NCBI GenBank assembly: GCA_048013815.1
Contig: CM106586.1
Coordinates: 10,230,001 to 10,294,000, forward strand
Direction: 5' to 3'
Length of the DNA stretch: 64,000 bases
Origin: Setoptus koraiensis
Lineage: Eukaryota; Arthropoda
Shown here: in pieces, positions 35,723 to 46,443 of the stretch
How the letters are laid out: each line of letters opens with the position of its first letter
How positions within the stretch are numbered: the stretch's first letter is position 1
The notes under the pieces: model-generated
Database searches by the model: none
What the model was told of the DNA's origin: nothing
What the model saw: only the letters and a program-made list of their open reading frames with translations
Made by a program: the position numbers and the translations under genes

Positions 35723-38433
35723 CTTGATGGTGGTGTGTGTGTGTGTGTGTGTATTTATATTTAGAATTTGCTAATAGCGAGAGAGTGGAAACGGCGAAAA
35801 AAATCCCAGCTGAACCGTAGAAATAATGTCCAATTACAACAATGGTGATAATGACGAAGTAATTGATAGTTGTAGTAAAATTAGTGATAATAATACTATG
35901 GAGGTATATTGGATAATTGATTGTTAATATATAATAATAACGATAGTCTGCGAGAGAAAGTAAGAGGCTAATCTACGATGGCGACGACGATATAGACAAC
36001 GTGTTTTGCCTTATCACCATCGTTCGACGCAGTGTGTGCGTCTGTGTGTGTGTCTGTGCGTGTGTGTGTGTGTGTGAACAAACAGCATTGTACTCATGCT
36101 GTTACTCAGTGCTGCCGCTTGCGACGCCGCTTGCGAAAACCGCTTTCAGTGCGCACTTTACACGCTCGCAAGTCGCGATGATATTCATGAATCCAAGTCG
36201 GCACAGAATTCAATCACAATGCGCACAGGGAACAGAAGCGATGAAAATAATTATTATTTCCGGGGGAGTGTCCCCATCTCTAGTTACTTGTAATCTAATC
36301 ACTTGTTATCCGATTGGCCCAATGTAAGCCGGTTAGTGGCAACGTCCATGTAACAATCAACAATGACAATGTTTGCAACTCGTCCAAACAGGTCAAATAT
36401 GTTGATTGAAGCGTTATCGGCGTGGCCCAGAGCCAAGTTCGGACCGAAATCAAATCCTCTGACTTGTGAGCGGCGCAGCAACCAACCATGAACATTGAGA
36501 ACGTTTCAGAGATTTCGATTTTTTTTCTTTTCTTTCTGCATTTCACTGCTTGTGCACTTCCGTCTGCGTCGAACGAGATGTTCGAAAGAAACAAATGAAT
36601 CCGACTGACCGAATTCAACTCATTCATGCCACAAATGTGAACAATATGAACCTGAAACGATGCTGTATCGACGCTGTTGCGATTTGATCTCGACAGGCTG
36701 TCGACGACAGCCACTCTACAGGTGAACCTGTGAAATCGGCATCATAATTAACCGCGCTGATGATGATCTAGAAAAGGTAGAATGTTTATGAAAATATCCA
36801 CGCTTCATTATATAAATAGAATTACATAAATAGATGAACATTCCTGCGCAATTGGTTGCGCTAGTTTCACGCGCTGCATGGCTAACTTTTCACAATTTTC
36901 GCGCTTCCAATTCAATTATCAAGTCGGAGCCATAAGATAGAAAAGTATTCCTTTTCGAAACAACTCCAGAGGGAGCACTTAGACCAACAAATTGTGAGGC
37001 GGGCGATCTCCTGTCCAAATAAAAGTTGTTGCACCAGCACGAGAGTGCAGCGAGAACTTTATTTGAGTCGAGAAACTGAAGCTCTATTCGCGTTTCTAAG
37101 ACGATCTGAGGATAATGTGTGGGACACACGATGCGAAAAGATACATCAGCGATTTATTCTTAGCTCGTATGTACATTCCACGAGACACAAAGTCTGGAGC
37201 GGCGAAGAGGAGAGAAAGAATAGGAACTTCAACACATGTACTATTGCTGTATGGATGGAACTGGCTAAACGCTATTTGAAAGAATAGTTGCGCAAAGACA
37301 AAATTCTTGGTGATGTTTCATGGCTGCTCATAATTGCCATCGTCTTCAAGGCTTTATCGAGGATTCTCCATTAAGATATTCGAAATAACCTATCCATTCA
37401 AAGAGCCTTCTCAAGCCCTGCGGACAGATAGAGATATAGCAACATTACATATGTATACCATTCTAGCAGACGTTTGCTTCTTGACTTCTCATAATCACAA
37501 TTCGCGTTAGCCGCTTGCAACGGTATTTCTATTCAGAGTACATGTTGTTGTCTTGTTTTGTCGTTATTGTTGCGGTAGAATCGGTAGCGTTTGCACATAC
37601 TTCACATAAAATCGTAAAGTCAACATGATGAAACATCACTATTCCGAGAGTGCTCATCAGGCCAATAGAGACCTCAATTAACTAGTTATTATTATACCCC
37701 TTAAAACGTGTTTGTTTATACTCTATTGCATCTATACCAAATGTGGAGCATAAAGAAGCCTTTCGATTATCCACATGTGTGTGAGTAGAGAGAGAAAATA
37801 ATTTAAATTCCAAACTTGTCCGTTTGTCTAGACCATACGCCTATATATCACAACAATTATGATGTGAATGTAACCCTCTAACAAAAACAAAGTTAGCTCG
37901 TCATTCTGATATTGCCTATTTTTCAGCATGCAACATACATATATGTATATATATATGACCATGTTCTAGTCAGAAACAATCAGCATTCTTCTTCTTCTTA
38001 TTCTTGTTTATTTATACTACCAGTGCATTTGTTACCCTTGCGTTTCTGTTAGTATCATTGAGATTTTTGCCCTCACTTTTCAGTTGTTCATTTTTGGACT
38101 TAAACACCTGAATTACGCATTCTGAAGTACTAATAAATACTAAATTTATATCAATGTTAGTTAGTTTGGAGGCAAACAAATGAAAACACTTTTTGTCAAC
38201 TACTGCGCGAATGGAAGATGAGTCAGTCTGCTCATCATGTGCTGGAAACAAGTTAGTTAGTTTTGCATTACAAAGCAATAGTTATCCAATCATATAGTTG
38301 AATAGTATTCTGAGCTAGTCATCAAACAACATGATCGAAATCGCACTAAATGATGCTTCGTGGACCAAACACATTGCTTGACAATCAACTCGATCATTTC
38401 ACTTTTTTTTCAAGTTTAGTTAGATAGTCGACA
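35723..38433. other. Intergenic region between NAC-beta and Zasp genes
   Basis: It holds the NAC-beta promoter (see the module at 36006), TG microsatellites near 36035-36075, and AT-rich DNA. A pyrimidine-rich tract with AG (CACTTTTTTTTCAAG) lies just before the Zasp start, suggesting a 5' untranslated exon or alternative N-terminal exon upstream. A minus-strand frame at 38241-38012 behind a TTTCCAG acceptor is too weak to call. Confidence 0.45.
36006..36088 (-). promoter_or_regulatory. Upstream module shared with the RPB9 gene, copy 1
   Basis: The plus strand reads TTGCCTTATCACCA then TCGTTCGA, followed by a TG-rich run and GAACAAACAGCA at about 36077-36088. The same elements occur in the same order at 43756-43825. 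It lies about 285 bases upstream of the NAC-beta start codon. The TTATCAC core resembles a GATA-type site, but function is inferred from recurrence only. Confidence 0.5.
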
Positions 38434-40771
38434 ATGAACAGTAGTAATAATAATAATAATATATCTTGTAATATTTGGCAACCAACTGTTACACCTTTGA
38501 ACGAGCGCCAGATCACAACCACTTCTTCTGGCAATATTGATTCTAAGGCTACATTCACCAAGACCTCACTAGTTAGTGAACAGAGGAGGCAAATGCAAAA
38601 TATCAATAGAGTAAGTTTTTTTTTAGAATTTACATGAATTGAAGTGAAAAAAAAAAGAACAGCATCATCAAATAAATGAGAAAAAACAAACAAACAAAAA
38701 CTATCCCATTGTTGCAGCTCAAATATCAGACCCAACTGTTGTGTCCATAATCAACGCTTTCATTTGATGCAAACCATTTTCAATGTTTCAATATCAAATG
38801 TCTGTTTCGTTTTTCATCATCATTTAGGAGATACTGCAAGCTACACAAGGTCATAACGCAACTCCAAAACCTTTCAGTTCCAGCACTAGTCCAACAGCAA
38901 CAATGTCTGCCCAATATACCAGTGGCGGTAGCCAAAATCAAAACGTTAGGCCACACTCGCCTAATCCTTTGGCCATACCACCTAATCTGGTTCATAAGCA
39001 ATACAATTCTCCGTTAGATTTATATTCAATGGATAATATACGAGAGACACTCGAGGCGCATAGTGAAGTACTGGCGCCCGGGGTGAAAGGTATAAACTTT
39101 CTCAAGCCAGATACGCCTGTCAATACTGAATCAGAAGTTTACAAATTGGTTATGCAAGAAGATGAACAGGCAAAAAGTAGGAAGCCACCCCAAAGGATAT
39201 CACCAATATCCGGTGAACCTTCGTCTCTTGCTACAACACTACAGCAGCAGCACCAGCAGCAACAATTGCAACAGCAACAACATCAGTCTAAGAGTTTACT
39301 AAACAATCAGAGGGTTACTAATATACCGATCAATATATGTCAAGATACTGATATTAGGGCTAGTTCGCCGGCGAGAACAACACCAATTCGCCATGTCGAG
39401 GCACCATCTGCCAATGATCAATCGCACTCGTCGACAATTGGCAATCAACAGCAATCGGCCCGACCTATTTGCTTTGATTGTGGTCAAGCGATTGTGGGTC
39501 CATTTGTGCGTCTGCAAAACAACAAATGCTTACATGCTGAGTGTTTCAAGTGCACCACGTGCGGTACCAGTTTGAAAAATGTGGGCCATTTTACAATCAA
39601 TGACAAGCTATATTGTGATATACATGCCAAGCAAGTGCAATCATTAATACAACAACAGCAGCACAACAAATACATAATAATGCATCAACAACAACAGGAA
39701 GAGCAACATATTCGCAACTCTACAAGTCCCAGACCACAATTTTCAGCTGCCGCTAACCAATCTTGTGCACCACCACCAGTTGCACCCAAGCCATTTACAG
39801 GTCCTCCTGTCACTATTAGCAATAAAACAGTAATAGAATCACAAACTAATTCGCGCAATTTTGCCGGAAATCCTTATTCGCAATCGCAGTCGACTTTATC
39901 GAAACAACAACAACAAATCAGCTCCATGCAACATCTTGAAATTTCGTCTTCGCAAAACAATAACAACGTTTACATGGGCTCTCTGCCTAAACCTTATAAA
40001 TCACCTACATCGTCAGCTGCACCAGGCCAATACCAGCTACCACAGTCGCAAGGTGGTAATAATGCAGGAAACAAAACTCATGAGCAAGATTCAGCGTCTG
40101 CCAACTACAGAACAATGTCTTCGAACACTAGCCTTGTCACATCATCAAGTACATGTCAGCCGAGGTCATCGGCAACACGCGGCAGGGGCCTTTTGCAAGA
40201 ATTACCTATGACAGGAGGTAGAATACCATTGTGCAGTCATTGTCGCGTCCAAATTTATGGACCCTATGTATTAGCTGGTCAATCGACCTGGTGTAAACAG
40301 TGCAGCCAAAGTCATTTTAATTGTTGTTCGTGCCAAAGATCATTATTGAATATTGGTTTTGTCGAAAGTTCTAACGATAATAGATACTATTGCGAGCAAT
40401 GTTTTGATTCGTATCACGCACCAATTTGTTCAAGATGCAACATACGTATCAAAGGAGATTGTTTGAATGCTCTCACTAAACAATGGCATCCCTCTTGTTT
40501 TGTTTGTGGTCATTGTAAGAGACCATTTGGAAATTCGTCTTTTTACCTAGAGGATGGTGTACCTTATTGCGAAAGAGATTGGAATCAATTGTTCACCACG
40601 AAATGTGTCAGCTGTGGTTATCCTATTGAAGCAGGCGATAGATGGATTGAAGCTCTCAATCAGAGTTATCACTCGCAATGTTTTAAGTGCGCTAGTTGTC
40701 ATGTAAATTTGGAGGGATCCGGCTTCTTTTGTAAGAATGGTAGACCGTATTGTAGATTGCATGCTCGTTAG
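38434..40771 (+). CDS. Zasp: Zasp/Enigma-family LIM protein (Z-disc adaptor), form without PDZ
   Basis: Two exons (38434-38610 and 38828-40771) give 706 residues. Zasp/LDB3/PDLIM proteins tie alpha-actinin to Z-discs and integrin attachment sites. A ZM-like motif lies at about 118-145 (YNSPLDLYSMDNIRETLEA). LIM1 is at about 272-325 (CFDCGQAIVGPF to CDIH), after Gln-rich DNA. Following a Ser/Gln/Pro-rich linker, three LIM domains form the C-terminus at about 525-580, 583-640 and 644-700, ending FCKNGRPYCRLHAR. This 1+3 LIM order is that of Drosophila Zasp52. The N-terminal PDZ domain of the family was not found. A TAG lies three codons before the ATG, so this reads as a real start, but AG sites just upstream leave room for longer isoforms from distal exons. 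Confidence 0.9.
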
Positions 40772-41979
40772 TTAACTAAACAGTCACTATCTATTAGATT
40801 TATTCAATAATATGTCAGCTCTATGAGTCAGTAACAGTTTATTAGATCATATCCCATCATGATTCATCGGTATAAACACAGAATTACACGTCAATAATAC
40901 AATGTCAACGGCAAAAACAAACAAAAATAATAGTCAATTAAGTATCCCAAGCATGTGCAGTGCACCGTTATACTGCTTGCTGTCTCCAGTTACTATTGTC
41001 TCGGCATCGATCGTCATCATCTCTGATCTTATTGATAACCAGGGAGTATATGAGTTTTTTATTTGCGAGCAGATAAAATGGCTCACTCTTAATAGAGTAG
41101 ATCTCGGTTTAGGATTTGTTTTTTTGTCGATTATATTCTCGGCACTGTTGCCGAAATGTATCATTGCTGTCGGCATAAAAGTTCAGACACACAAACATTT
41201 TCCGGCAAAATGAAGCTGTTAATCGGTGTCGGATTGAGGGAATGCTGGCAAGCCTACAACCCACGCTTATTACTCATGCGAGTCAGCCATCAAGAGGAAA
41301 CGTTGTGAATAAGCCGAGCTAGCTTTCAGTCTGGATGTGTCTGACAAACCAAACTTGTTGTTACTTTGTTATATGTGTGCTATATCGTTTGATGTTTATC
41401 GACTGTACGATAGATGTATTCTGCTATAGAGAGATGTCACATGAATTAAAAAAGTGTGCGTTATTCCGTAATCTATCTCGTCTAGTCTATCTAACAGGAA
41501 TCTATCAATAGTCTGACTGTTTATTGACTGCTGGGAGCGCAGCGAGATGGCGAAGATATCAGAACCAGAAAGAAACAATAAAGTTTTATATTTTATGAGA
41601 TCTCTGTGTCTCACACGAGCATTGTATGCAATCATTCTCGCATAATATCGATGTAGCCTCGTAAAAGTGGCTTCGTAACAGGCAGCAACAAGTTAATGTG
41701 TTACATCAATTACCGTAGTCAAGTGAATCGTCCGAGCGAAATTCGCTTAACTCAGCAGCTATTCCAACTGATTTTATGAATTAAGTTATATCACAGTCTA
41801 TACGATTCATACTTCCAGCCATCCATATTGGCCGACGAGACTCAAAAAACAAGTATTTGAACTTTTCTAGCTGTCTTGAGCCAGTTTTCAGTAAGACCGA
41901 AATGTATGTATCATCATGTGAAAATTAGAATATGGACACAATCACAAAAGTGAACTAAATCGCTACCCTCTCATCTAGT
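40772..41979. other. Intergenic region between Zasp and tRNA-Gln
   Basis: It contains the 3' untranslated region of the Zasp gene and AT-rich DNA. A plus-strand ORF at 40902-41213 and others are short and unlike any family. No clear AATAAA lies near the Zasp stop. Confidence 0.45.
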
Positions 41980-42051
41980 GGTTCTGTAGTGTAATGGTTA
42001 TCACCCTGGACTTTGAATCCAGTAATCCGAGTTCGAATCTCGGCAGAACCT
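41980..42051 (+). tRNA. tRNA-Gln (anticodon TTG)
   Basis: A full cloverleaf. The acceptor stem GGTTCTG pairs perfectly with CAGAACC, followed by discriminator T. The anticodon arm is CTGGA-CTTTGAA-TCCAG with anticodon TTG. The T arm is CCGAG-TTCGAAT-CTCGG, and internal A and B boxes are present (TAGTGTAATGG, GTTCGAATC). There is no intron. A TTCTTTTT pol III terminator begins five bases downstream. CCA is not encoded, as expected for a eukaryotic nuclear gene. Confidence 0.97.
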
Positions 42052-42290
42052 CGTTCTTTTTGCAATCTTTGACTGTTAGCTTGATTCTTTTTTTTCTGGC
42101 CAAATATACCTCAAAGAACCATTCATGACGTAATAATTCATGAAAGCAATAACTTTCTGTTCTCATTTCCCACTCTATAAAACTACTCGCTTAGAATCAA
42201 ATCAAACCCCACAGGCTTTTGTTTCCTGACCATTAATTGGAAAACTCCTGGCCCGAGTATTGAACTTCGATAGAGATTAACAGAGAAGAG

Positions 42291-42976
42291 ATGATGATTG
42301 ACAATCCTAAGCATAAGATAGGTGTACGGAGGGCAGATCAGTCCGATATTGATCAAATTTTTGAATTGATCAAAATGTCCTCAGATAGCACGACAACCAT
42401 TACCAAAGAAGACCTAAAAACAGATCTATTCAGCTATGATCCGGGAAATAGTTTGGGTAACAGTGATCATGGGAATAGTTCTAAAAATCAGTTGAGAAAT
42501 TATAACTCAAATAAACCTATTGCACAAATGTTGGTTGCTGTTTCCTATCCGGATGATATAAACGTTGACGTAAATTCACAAAATACGTTAATCGTAGGTT
42601 ACGTATGTTTTTTCTACTATTACACTCCTTGGATAGGACACAGCGCTAAAATAGTGGATATCTTTGTCGAACCAGCATATCGTAAAAAAGGTATGGTTGT
42701 CAAGAGATTGTTATTAGCGTTAATTCAATCCGTGTGTCTGGATGTTTAGTAAAATGAGATCTTTTAATGTTGTCAATCTATTTAGGTATAGCCAAAAAAA
42801 TGATGGCCGAGTTAAAAACTCTAAGTCAATTGGAAGGCATGAAAGCATTGGCAACAAATGTTGATCGCACGAGAATCTCTAATGATCGAGAAATTGTTGA
42901 TAATCTGCTAATTAATGGTTTTGAAGTTCTACGTCGTGACGACACAGACTGGAGCGTATTCAAAATGTATGTCTAG
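42291..42976 (+). CDS. GNAT acetyltransferase of the SSAT (diamine/thialysine) type
   Basis: Two exons (42291-42690 and 42786-42976) give 196 residues; the intron splits a Gly codon. SSAT-type enzymes transfer acetyl from acetyl-CoA to polyamines (SAT1) or thialysine (SAT2-like). The N-terminus VRRADQSDIDQIFELIK is the first GNAT strand-helix. YTPWIGHSAKIVDIFVEPAYR matches the SSAT core (PWIG, D-x-F-V), and the acetyl-CoA loop is R-K-K-G-I-A. The end, WSVFKMY, matches the usual RLF(K)-like C-terminus. A Asn/Gly/Ser-rich insertion of about 35 residues (near 50-85) separates alpha2 from the next strand, making it longer than the 170-residue norm. Substrate cannot be told. An AATAAA lies near 43077-43082, close to the oppositely oriented RPB9 gene. 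Confidence 0.85.
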
Positions 42977-43126
42977 TTATAGAGCGCACGCGGAGCCTTC
43001 TTTGAATATATAACCAATGATGACAATTCAAATATGACGAAATATTATGGAAACAGCAACTGAGAATTGTTGTGTTAATAAATAACTCAGTTTGAGAATA
43101 TTATCTCCAAGACCAATGGTGACCAA

Positions 43127-43132
43127 TTTATT
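43127..43132 (-). promoter_or_regulatory. Poly(A) signal overlapping the RPB9 stop codon
   Basis: On the minus strand the last codons read GAC GAA TAA ATT, so AATAAA spans the end of the Glu codon, the whole stop and the next base. Used as a signal, it would give a 3' untranslated region of about 10-30 bases. Confidence 0.5.
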
Positions 43133-43577
43133 CGTCCTCAGCGATCCATTTGTGAGTGCAGCTTACATTGCAGCAGACATAATACAGTCTCATATCATCT
43201 TCGGCTCGGCGAGATTGTCCTTGAAAAAACACTGCCTCGATGTGTTTACAAGCAGGGCATGGATGATCCTTGGTTCTAGGTAGGGTTGGATCGTGTATTA
43301 CATCACTTACTATACGTGCCAACTCATCTACCTCGTGTGTAATTTTATTGACATAAACGCAGTTATTGTCCGTTTTCGTACTCCATTCGCAATTTCTGCA
43401 AGCATATAGTAATTTTCTATTTTCTTTATCCTCCTTGGGATACAACATATTGTTGCACTCCGAGCAAAATTTAATGCCCACAAATGTGGGTCCGCTATCG
43501 ATGCATGGTTTCTGGTCGACCTCCTCCTCTTCCTCTTCTTCATCATAAATCATATGGTCCTGCATTTCGCCGTCCAT
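43128..43577 (-). CDS. POLR2I: RNA polymerase II subunit RPB9 (POLR2I)
   Basis: A single exon of 149 residues. RPB9 sits on the pol II jaw and contributes to start-site choice, fidelity and cleavage with TFIIS. After an acidic leader with seven Glu, the first zinc ribbon uses C38, C41, C60 and C63 ([14 protein letters not shown]). The second, C-terminal ribbon uses CPAC and CCNVSC, with the [16 protein letters not shown] and [13 protein letters not shown] segments that are nearly invariant in the family. The start at 43577 is the first ATG. Divergent from COQ6 (470 bases apart) and convergent with the acetyltransferase gene. Upstream it carries the module shared with NAC-beta. Confidence 0.96.
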   Translation of the reverse strand: MDGEMQDHMIYDEEEEEEEVDQKPCIDSGPTFVGIKFCSECNNMLYPKEDKENRKLLYACRNCEWSTKTDNNCVYVNKITHEVDELARIVSDVIHDPTLPRTKDHPCPACKHIEAVFFQGQSRRAEDDMRLYYVCCNVSCTHKWIAEDE

Positions 43578-43755
43578 CCTGATATCTATGAATTTATTTA
43601 GAGTTTACTCGTGGTGATGGAACATTAAAGAATCTCGGCTGAACTATCTAATTTGTGCTCTGTAATTGAACTTCAATCACAATAATAGTGATAATACCGT
43701 AGATTAGGAATTAGAAGAATTGATAATGATTGAATAATAGTCCAATATTTCGAAA

Positions 43756-43825
43756 TTGCCTTATCACCACCGTTCGAAAGGTGTGCGTGTGTGTGTGTGA
43801 AGTTCACACTGGGAACAAACAGCAA
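43756..43825 (-). promoter_or_regulatory. Upstream module shared with the NAC-beta gene, copy 2
   Basis: TTGCCTTATCACCA then CCGTTCGA, a TG-rich run, and GAACAAACAGCA at about 43813-43824: the elements seen at 36006-36088, in the same order and orientation. It lies about 180 bases upstream of the RPB9 start and 220 upstream of COQ6, inside a bidirectional promoter. Confidence 0.5.
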
Positions 43826-44047
43826 TGCGGATTTTCTTTGAACAACTCTCCACATGGCACAGAATAGGAATCCATGAGCGCGTAATATCAACACACACCG
43901 CCCAAAAGAATGAAAAAAAAAAAAGAAAACAACAAACAGCCGGGCCAGAATATAATTCTGTAAGTGTCCTCCATTCTCACGAATTGCCTCATCCGAGTGA
44001 ATCCCTTTCTTCTCTTTGCCAAATGAAGGACATCACGACAACGAACC

Positions 44048-45523
44048 ATGTCGAATCATCTGGCCAAACGTTATGATCTAGTTATCAACGGAGGTGGTAT
44101 AGTAGGATTGACATTACTTAACTCTCTGCTCAAATCACCTTTCATCAACCGATTAAATATATTACTTATAGAGCAGGCTGATAGATATGAATCTAAACCG
44201 ACCGACTCTAATGCACCCAATTATTCAAACAGGGTATCTAGTCTAACATTGTCCACCAGACGCTTCTACCAGGAATTAGGTATCTGGAAGTATCTTGAGC
44301 CACAAGCGAAGCAAGTTAAATCGATAAAAACATGGAACTATGATTACAATCATAGGATTGATTTTCAACCACCGAATCACTTCAGATATAAAGGAGTGAG
44401 TTGCTTTAATGAAGATAACACCCTTTTCACAGTTGCTGAGAATAGCAAGATTGGTGCGGCATTAATCAAAAATCTCGATAACTTAACTCAAAATATCTCA
44501 TCAAGTCTGGAAAATTTTGTCACTTGGAATAGTCAAGTAGAGAACATCTCAACTAATGGTAGCGGTTTGATTGAGATCAAGGGGAAAAACAGCAAGACTG
44601 GGGAAGAATTTACAACAAACACACCCTTCATCGTGGGATGCGATGGATTTAATTCTACCGTCAGAAAGGCAGCAGGTTTCAAATACTATGAAAAGAAGCT
44701 GGACAAGGTAGCGATAGTCGGCACCATAGAGATAGAAAGTCGACACTCTGGAGACATGAATGATGTTGCATATCAAAGATTCTCATCGGCAAATGACACG
44801 GTTGCCGCTTTACTTCCTCTTGATAGCCAGTATAGTTCCTTTGTTATTAGTTGTCCAACAGATTATTCAGAGAAATTGTTAAACAGTGATGAAGAGTCCT
44901 TCGTCGAGGAATTCAATCATCTACTACACAACAGTGAGGTAAATTCTAATATTCTGGTCAAAGGTCTACATGAGATTGGAAATCTTACCCTAGAAACTAT
45001 GGAAACGATACGTCATAGACTCTCATCAGGCATTAATGCAGTGCAATTCAACCCCGATCGAGATTTCTGGTATGATTTAGACGATAGCCCTCCAAGACTG
45101 TCACGTTTGATTCCAGGCTCTAGAGCGGCATATCCCATACATTTCGGTACCACTTCACCCTACATGGTGGGTCGACTACCAGGGTGCAATCACCAACAGG
45201 TCGCACTTATAGGTGATGCATCTCACAGGATTCATCCTCTGGCAGGTCAAGGCCTTAATCTAGGCGTCATAGATGCTATGGTGTTATCGGAAGAGCTTGA
45301 GATGTCGGCTAAGAATGGCGAAAATCCTTTCAATCCGACCGACCTATTTGCTTTGGAAAGAGCTTTGGATAATTTTCAAAAGAAGAGACAGATGTATATC
45401 ATGCCCTTGTTGGCATCAATTCATGCATTGCCAACTCTTTTTGATATAGCGCCCTCAAAAGCATTGAAACTATTTAATTCAATTGATTGCCTTAAAAAAG
45501 TCGCTGTAGAATATGCTAACTAG
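44048..45523 (+). CDS. COQ6: Ubiquinone biosynthesis flavin monooxygenase COQ6
   Basis: A single exon of 491 residues. COQ6 hydroxylates C5 of the ubiquinone ring precursor in the mitochondrial CoQ complex, using FAD. Motifs of the UbiH/COQ6 group: GGGIVGL FAD-binding at about 15-21, SNRVSSLTLSTRRF near 60, the DG motif IVGCDGFNSTVRKAAG at about 197-212, and ALIGDASHRIHPLAGQGLNLG at about 385-405, which contacts FAD ribityl and pyrophosphate. The protein starts only nine residues before the first strand, with no typical mitochondrial presequence, and a stop lies in frame shortly upstream. A short upstream exon joined at an AAG before 44030 could supply one. AATAAA lies 15 bases after the stop. 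Related UbiH-type enzymes are the alternative, but the eukaryotic context favours COQ6. Confidence 0.93.
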   Translation: MSNHLAKRYDLVINGGGIVGLTLLNSLLKSPFINRLNILLIEQADRYESKPTDSNAPNYSNRVSSLTLSTRRFYQELGIWKYLEPQAKQVKSIKTWNYDYNHRIDFQPPNHFRYKGVSCFNEDNTLFTVAENSKIGAALIKNLDNLTQNISSSLENFVTWNSQVENISTNGSGLIEIKGKNSKTGEEFTTNTPFIVGCDGFNSTVRKAAGFKYYEKKLDKVAIVGTIEIESRHSGDMNDVAYQRFSSANDTVAALLPLDSQYSSFVISCPTDYSEKLLNSDEESFVEEFNHLLHNSEVNSNILVKGLHEIGNLTLETMETIRHRLSSGINAVQFNPDRDFWYDLDDSPPRLSRLIPGSRAAYPIHFGTTSPYMVGRLPGCNHQQVALIGDASHRIHPLAGQGLNLGVIDAMVLSEELEMSAKNGENPFNPTDLFALERALDNFQKKRQMYIMPLLASIHALPTLFDIAPSKALKLFNSIDCLKKVAVEYAN

Positions 45524-45981
45524 GCTAACGAATTTGAAATAAAAATGAATTTAGTTAACAATGCCTTCCGTCGATCAACTAGTTCATTCTGAAACTTCAT
45601 ATTTCAGATGGAGATTGGTTTAAACTATAGTGAAACCAGAAAATGTTGTCGTCTAAAGTGTTGCTTTTTTTTTGTTTTTCCAATGATATAAAACAATTCA
45701 TATGGCATCTAGCTTTTGTTTATTTGTAAGGCCGGTTTGTGGGGGCTGATTGCGCGATCGTCATTTCCGAGCAAATAAGTTAATAGATTCAGATAACAAA
45801 AAAATAAATAATATAATGTTAATACATATCCATTGGCTATTATTATCCGAAATTATAGCTGAATTCGCCAACATTTTCAAATTCCTTTTGTGTCTCGTGC
45901 CGACACTGATTTCAAGGGTGATGAGCTCACATCAACAACCTAGATGGGTATTAATTGTTTTTTGTAACTCTTTCAAAGTTT

Positions 45982-46443
45982 TCAATGCTCCTTAATCGAG
46001 AAATGATATCCGAACGGGGCATGTTTGTGCTTCTTGTGTCCATGGGAAGGTCCCCGCCAGACCTTGATTTTTACATGACCTTTCTTATGATGATGGTGAT
46101 GGTGTCCAGCTTCGCAAATTTCCAAGCTAACGCAGGCCAAAAGCACCATGAATAAGAATCCTAAAGCGAGAAACTTCACGACGATTTCAATAAAACACAA
46201 GATGGTGATCAATATAAAAGTGAGAGATATTGATAGCACGACTTGTCATGGATTGTTGATATTTGACATATTGATATTGACTGACAATGGATAAAAAAGT
46301 CGCGCAATGAAAAAATCGTCACATTGCGTAAAATGCAACACATTCTTCGCAACCTTGGCGACTTCTCCACTCCCAACCGAAGTATGCGCCAGAATAATTG
46401 AATGCGCTGTCTGACGAGAATTCTAATATTTACTCACCTTCAT
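45982..46443 (-). CDS. Small secreted histidine-rich peptide
   Basis: Two coding exons, 46443-46438 (only ATG AAG, then GTGAGT) and 46173-45982, give 65 residues. MKFLALGFLFMVLLACVSLE is a clear signal peptide, with likely cleavage near CEAG. The mature peptide of about 40 residues is basic and His-rich: GHHHHHHKKGH, a middle VKIKVWRGPSHGHKKHKH and the end FGYHFSIKEH. An intron directly after a two-codon first exon is common in small arthropod secreted or cuticle proteins. A TATATA lies on the minus strand about 115-125 bases upstream of the ATG. The function is unknown; metal binding, antimicrobial action or cuticle/saliva roles are guesses. The acceptor lacks a strong pyrimidine tract, so a longer start inside exon 2 is the alternative. 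Confidence 0.65.

Noticed and set aside
36994-37287. 97-codon plus-strand ORF
   Set aside because: Non-ATG start, no domain and no splice context.
38012-38241. Minus-strand frame with KKCFHLFASKLTNIDINLVF behind a TTTCCAG acceptor
   Set aside because: A faint likeness to roadblock-type small proteins was considered, but no upstream exon encoding the rest of such a domain was found.
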